From assembly GCA_026710525.1 (NCBI GenBank), contig JAPOQT010000171.1, positions 1 through 5,770 of the forward strand: 5,770 nt of DNA. The letters run 5' to 3'. Position 1 is the stretch's first letter. Each line of letters begins with the position of its first letter. The DNA comes from Pseudomonadota bacterium (GTDB lineage: Bacteria > Bdellovibrionota_B > Oligoflexia > Oligoflexales > Bin106). Of the stretch, positions 3,574 through 5,770 are shown piece by piece. Below the pieces are notes generated by a model. That model ran no database searches and was not told where the DNA came from. It saw only the letters and a program-made list of their open reading frames with translations. Made by a program: the position numbers and the translations under genes.

Positions 3574-5770
3574 TTAATTTCTTAAGGGTTTACCATTTTT
3601 AAGCATATACTCTATGCGCTCCTTAGTTTTCTCTTCACGACATAAATCAACAAATGCCTGGCGCTCAAGATCTAAGAACCACATTTCATCAACTTCGGTT
3701 CCCCTTGGGAGGTCACCACCGGACAAGACAAAGGCTAGTTTTTCGGCGACAAGAGCATCATGAGATGAAATCATTTTACCTTGTTCCATGTTGTATAGCA
3801 TCATACGAAACGTTTCAAAACCTGGCTCTCCCACCACCTTGATCTTGTTGGCATATGATGGCGGCTGGTAACCCATCCGATATTTCATCAAGGCAATCGA
3901 TTTTGCTTCGCTAATTTGATGGCTTCGAGAGAAAGTCACCGAGGTGCATGCTTTATCATACAAGCCCATATGAATAGCATCATAGGCTGAAGATGACACC
4001 TTCGCCATAGCCACCATTTTAAACACTTTATCTAAAAAGATCATCGGATCGGTATCATACTCAGCAGCCAAGCGATAACAACGCAGCGCTAGCTCTTTTG
4101 AACCACCAGCTGCAGGTATCAAACCAACTCCCGCTTCAACCAAACCAGCATAAGTCTCACCAGCAAGATGACAGTGGTCTGCATGAAGAGTTACCTCACA
4201 ACCACCACCTAATGTTAAGCCATGGGGAGCTGCCACCACAGGAAGATGAGAGAATTTAAGTAATTGCATAGATTCCTGGAACCGATTAAGAATGGCCTCA
4301 AGATCCAAAAATTTCTCCTCGTTAATTAACCCAAGGATCATCTTTAAATCAGCACCTGCAGAAAAAGCTCGACCCTGGTTAGCAATCACCACTGCCTTAG
4401 CCTGTGCCTTCGCCAAAGACATAGTACTGTCGATCATCGATAAAATCGGCACATTAATCGCATTCATTTTGGTATGAAAATTGAGTAGGTAAGCACCATG
4501 ACCAAGGTCAAGGAGACTCGCCCCGTCATTACCCTTAACAGTGCGCGGATCTTTTTCCGGCTGATATTTTTTTAGTAGAGGTACATAGTATGGTGGCGTA
4601 ACAACTTCTTTCATTGTTTGGGATTTTGGATGCCACTGCATTTTTTTAGTTTTGCCTTCATTATCCAAATCGCTAAGTAACCACTCATCAGAGGATGGCG
4701 CCGGATGAAAAAAACAAAAGCTGGGATCATTTACCTTTGATTTTAGCCACTCTGGCAGCTGAACTCCCTGGTCAATCATTTTTTGTGTCACAGCATGAAA
4801 ACCCATACCCTGCCAAGTTTCAAAAACACCAAGCTCCCAGTTAAAGCCAAGTTTCATCGCTTGATCAAGTTTATAGGGTTCAGAATGGGCAATCTCATCA
4901 AGTAATAGTGCTGAATAGGAAAACAAGTCACACAAGGTATGCCAAATAAGCTGAGCACCCTTGTCTGACTGGTTCACTAAAAAGTTCAGTCGATCAAAAG
5001 GATTTTTTATGGTGCTCACTTCTTTTAACCAGGGGAACCCAGTGACTTCTTGATCGGTGTACGATTCGCTGACGTAATCATAGGAGCGTATCCGTGTTTT
5101 ACCTCTGTCATCTTTCGTTTTTTCATAAATACCGCGGAAGTTGCTTTTTTGCCCTAACATGCCCTTTTCAATGAGGTTTTTTATCCAAGGAGGAAGATTA
5201 AACATTTCACGATAAGGATCATCTTCCACCTGTTTTAAAACATTTTCAGCCACATAATTTGATGTATCAAGGCCAACCACATCCATCGTCCTATAGGTAG
5301 CAGAAGCTGGTCTTCCCATCAGCTTACCCGTAAGACTATCCACTGTTTCAGGATTTAATCCTAGCTCAGTAGCATGATGCGCCACCGAGCAAAGAGAAAA
5401 CACACCAATACGATTAGCAATAAAATTAATGGTGTCTGAAGCTTGAACCACGGTTTTACCGAGACGTTGTTCACACCAATCACTCAACTGAGTGAGGAGA
5501 GTGAGGTTTGTCTTAGGGTGAGGGATCATTTCAAGCAGTTGCATATAGCGAGGAGGGTTAAAAAAGTGAACCCCCATAAAAGACTGACAATATTCATCAT
5601 TAAAATCTTGGGCGATATTTTTGAGCAAAATGCCTGACGTATTGGTGGTAACTGGTACGTTAGCAGACTTTTTAAATGTTTGAATTTTGGCATGAATATC
5701 TTTTTTGATGGCCAAGTTTTCAACCACAGCTTCAATAATCCAATCACAACGGGATACACAAGACATATTA
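3574..5770 (-). CDS. fadN: 3-hydroxyacyl-CoA dehydrogenase / enoyl-CoA hydratase, N-terminus cut off
   Basis: A bifunctional beta-oxidation enzyme that hydrates 2-enoyl-CoA and oxidises L-3-hydroxyacyl-CoA with NAD+. Its product feeds the thiolase encoded just downstream. The frame stays open to the window edge, and the Met at 5766 is internal: the visible part begins in the late Rossmann domain (CDWIIEAVVENL). The first 100 or so residues, including the GxGxxG NAD motif, lie outside. Numbering from that Met gives about 730 residues. Dehydrogenase residues are NTSG (Ser44), His67 in GVHFFNP, Glu79 in QLLEMI and Asn118 in FIANRIG. A second dehydrogenase-like segment covers about 260-335. The crotonase domain is at about 415-640, with oxyanion-hole AFSAGADLK (467-475), Glu524 in LGGGCE and Glu544 in GLVEAGVGLIPAAGG, 20 residues apart as in crotonase. 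Dehydrogenase-before-hydratase order is that of Bacillus subtilis FadN and related proteobacterial proteins, the reverse of E. coli FadB. No key residue is missing. Confidence 0.93.
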   Translation of the reverse strand, partial: NMSCVSRCDWIIEAVVENLAIKKDIHAKIQTFKKSANVPVTTNTSGILLKNIAQDFNDEYCQSFMGVHFFNPPRYMQLLEMIPHPKTNLTLLTQLSDWCEQRLGKTVVQASDTINFIANRIGVFSLCSVAHHATELGLNPETVDSLTGKLMGRPASATYRTMDVVGLDTSNYVAENVLKQVEDDPYREMFNLPPWIKNLIEKGMLGQKSNFRGIYEKTKDDRGKTRIRSYDYVSESYTDQEVTGFPWLKEVSTIKNPFDRLNFLVNQSDKGAQLIWHTLCDLFSYSALLLDEIAHSEPYKLDQAMKLGFNWELGVFETWQGMGFHAVTQKMIDQGVQLPEWLKSKVNDPSFCFFHPAPSSDEWLLSDLDNEGKTKKMQWHPKSQTMKEVVTPPYYVPLLKKYQPEKDPRTVKGNDGASLLDLGHGAYLLNFHTKMNAINVPILSMIDSTMSLAKAQAKAVVIANQGRAFSAGADLKMILGLINEEKFLDLEAILNRFQESMQLLKFSHLPVVAAPHGLTLGGGCEVTLHADHCHLAGETYAGLVEAGVGLIPAAGGSKELALRCYRLAAEYDTDPMIFLDKVFKMVAMAKVSSSAYDAIHMGLYDKACTSVTFSRSHQISEAKSIALMKYRMGYQPPSYANKIKVVGEPGFETFRMMLYNMEQGKMISSHDALVAEKLAFVLSGGDLPRGTEVDEMWFLDLERQAFVDLCREEKTKERIEYMLKNGKPLRN

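Noticed and set aside
3654..3842. Plus-strand 62-codon frame antisense to the FadN-type gene
   Set aside because: Shadow frame; the minus-strand protein has conserved sequence throughout.
4292..4477. Plus-strand 61-codon frame antisense to the crotonase domain
   Set aside because: Its apparent hydrophobic segment is a by-product of codons for the conserved crotonase core on the other strand.
5443..5759. Plus-strand 64-codon and minus-strand 77-codon frames inside the dehydrogenase domain
   Set aside because: Both overlap the coding frame that carries the NTSG, HFFNP and NRIG motifs, so they are shadows.
1..5770. CRISPR array, tRNA, rRNA, riboswitch or attachment site
   Set aside because: No regularly spaced repeats, cloverleaf-like sequence, conserved rRNA blocks or paired direct repeats were seen on either strand.

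Overview
The window has two contrasting halves. The right half (about 1554-5770) holds three intact-looking genes, all on the minus strand. The left half (about 1-1550) has no intact gene. It is a gene graveyard in which I can read several broken reading frames on both strands. The organism looks like a Gram-negative proteobacterium: it has a periplasmic azurin, a type IV prepilin relic and FadN/FadA-type beta-oxidation enzymes. The moderate A+T content and dense pseudogenes would suit a host-associated or genome-reducing lineage, perhaps a gammaproteobacterium, but this is inference and I cannot name a genus.

Left half. Positions 1-81 (+) may be the last 26 codons of a gene entering from the left. 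About 81-246 (-) is a weak, broken reading frame resembling an NmrA/NAD(P)-binding protein. 250-414 has no gene, only a compact hairpin. 415-935 (-) is a type IV prepilin gene with a textbook N-terminal pilin helix but no usable start codon; a frame change near its 3' end separates it from its 'VDTW' C-terminal segment. At 937-949 there is a G-rich tract with nine consecutive Gs. Just beyond it, on the opposite strand, is a shattered piece (953-1283, +) of the AAA-ATPase-like/PD-(D/E)XK nuclease family (PF09820/PF08011 type). About 1285-1516 (-) is another broken frame that may be a transposase relic.

Right half. An azurin precursor (1554-2174) has all its copper ligands and its own strong-looking sigma70 promoter at 2255-2283. 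Upstream is a two-gene beta-oxidation operon: a FadN-type 3-hydroxyacyl-CoA dehydrogenase/enoyl-CoA hydratase (3574-5770, cut by the right edge) followed about 10-16 bases later by a FadA-type thiolase (2334-3557). Together these enzymes hydrate 2-enoyl-CoA, oxidise the 3-hydroxyacyl-CoA and cleave the 3-ketoacyl-CoA. Azurin would accept and pass electrons in the periplasm; nothing here ties it functionally to the fad genes.

I found no CRISPR array, tRNA, rRNA or convincing new defence or mobile system. The most informative content is the set of decayed genes, which automatic gene calling would largely miss or mis-start.
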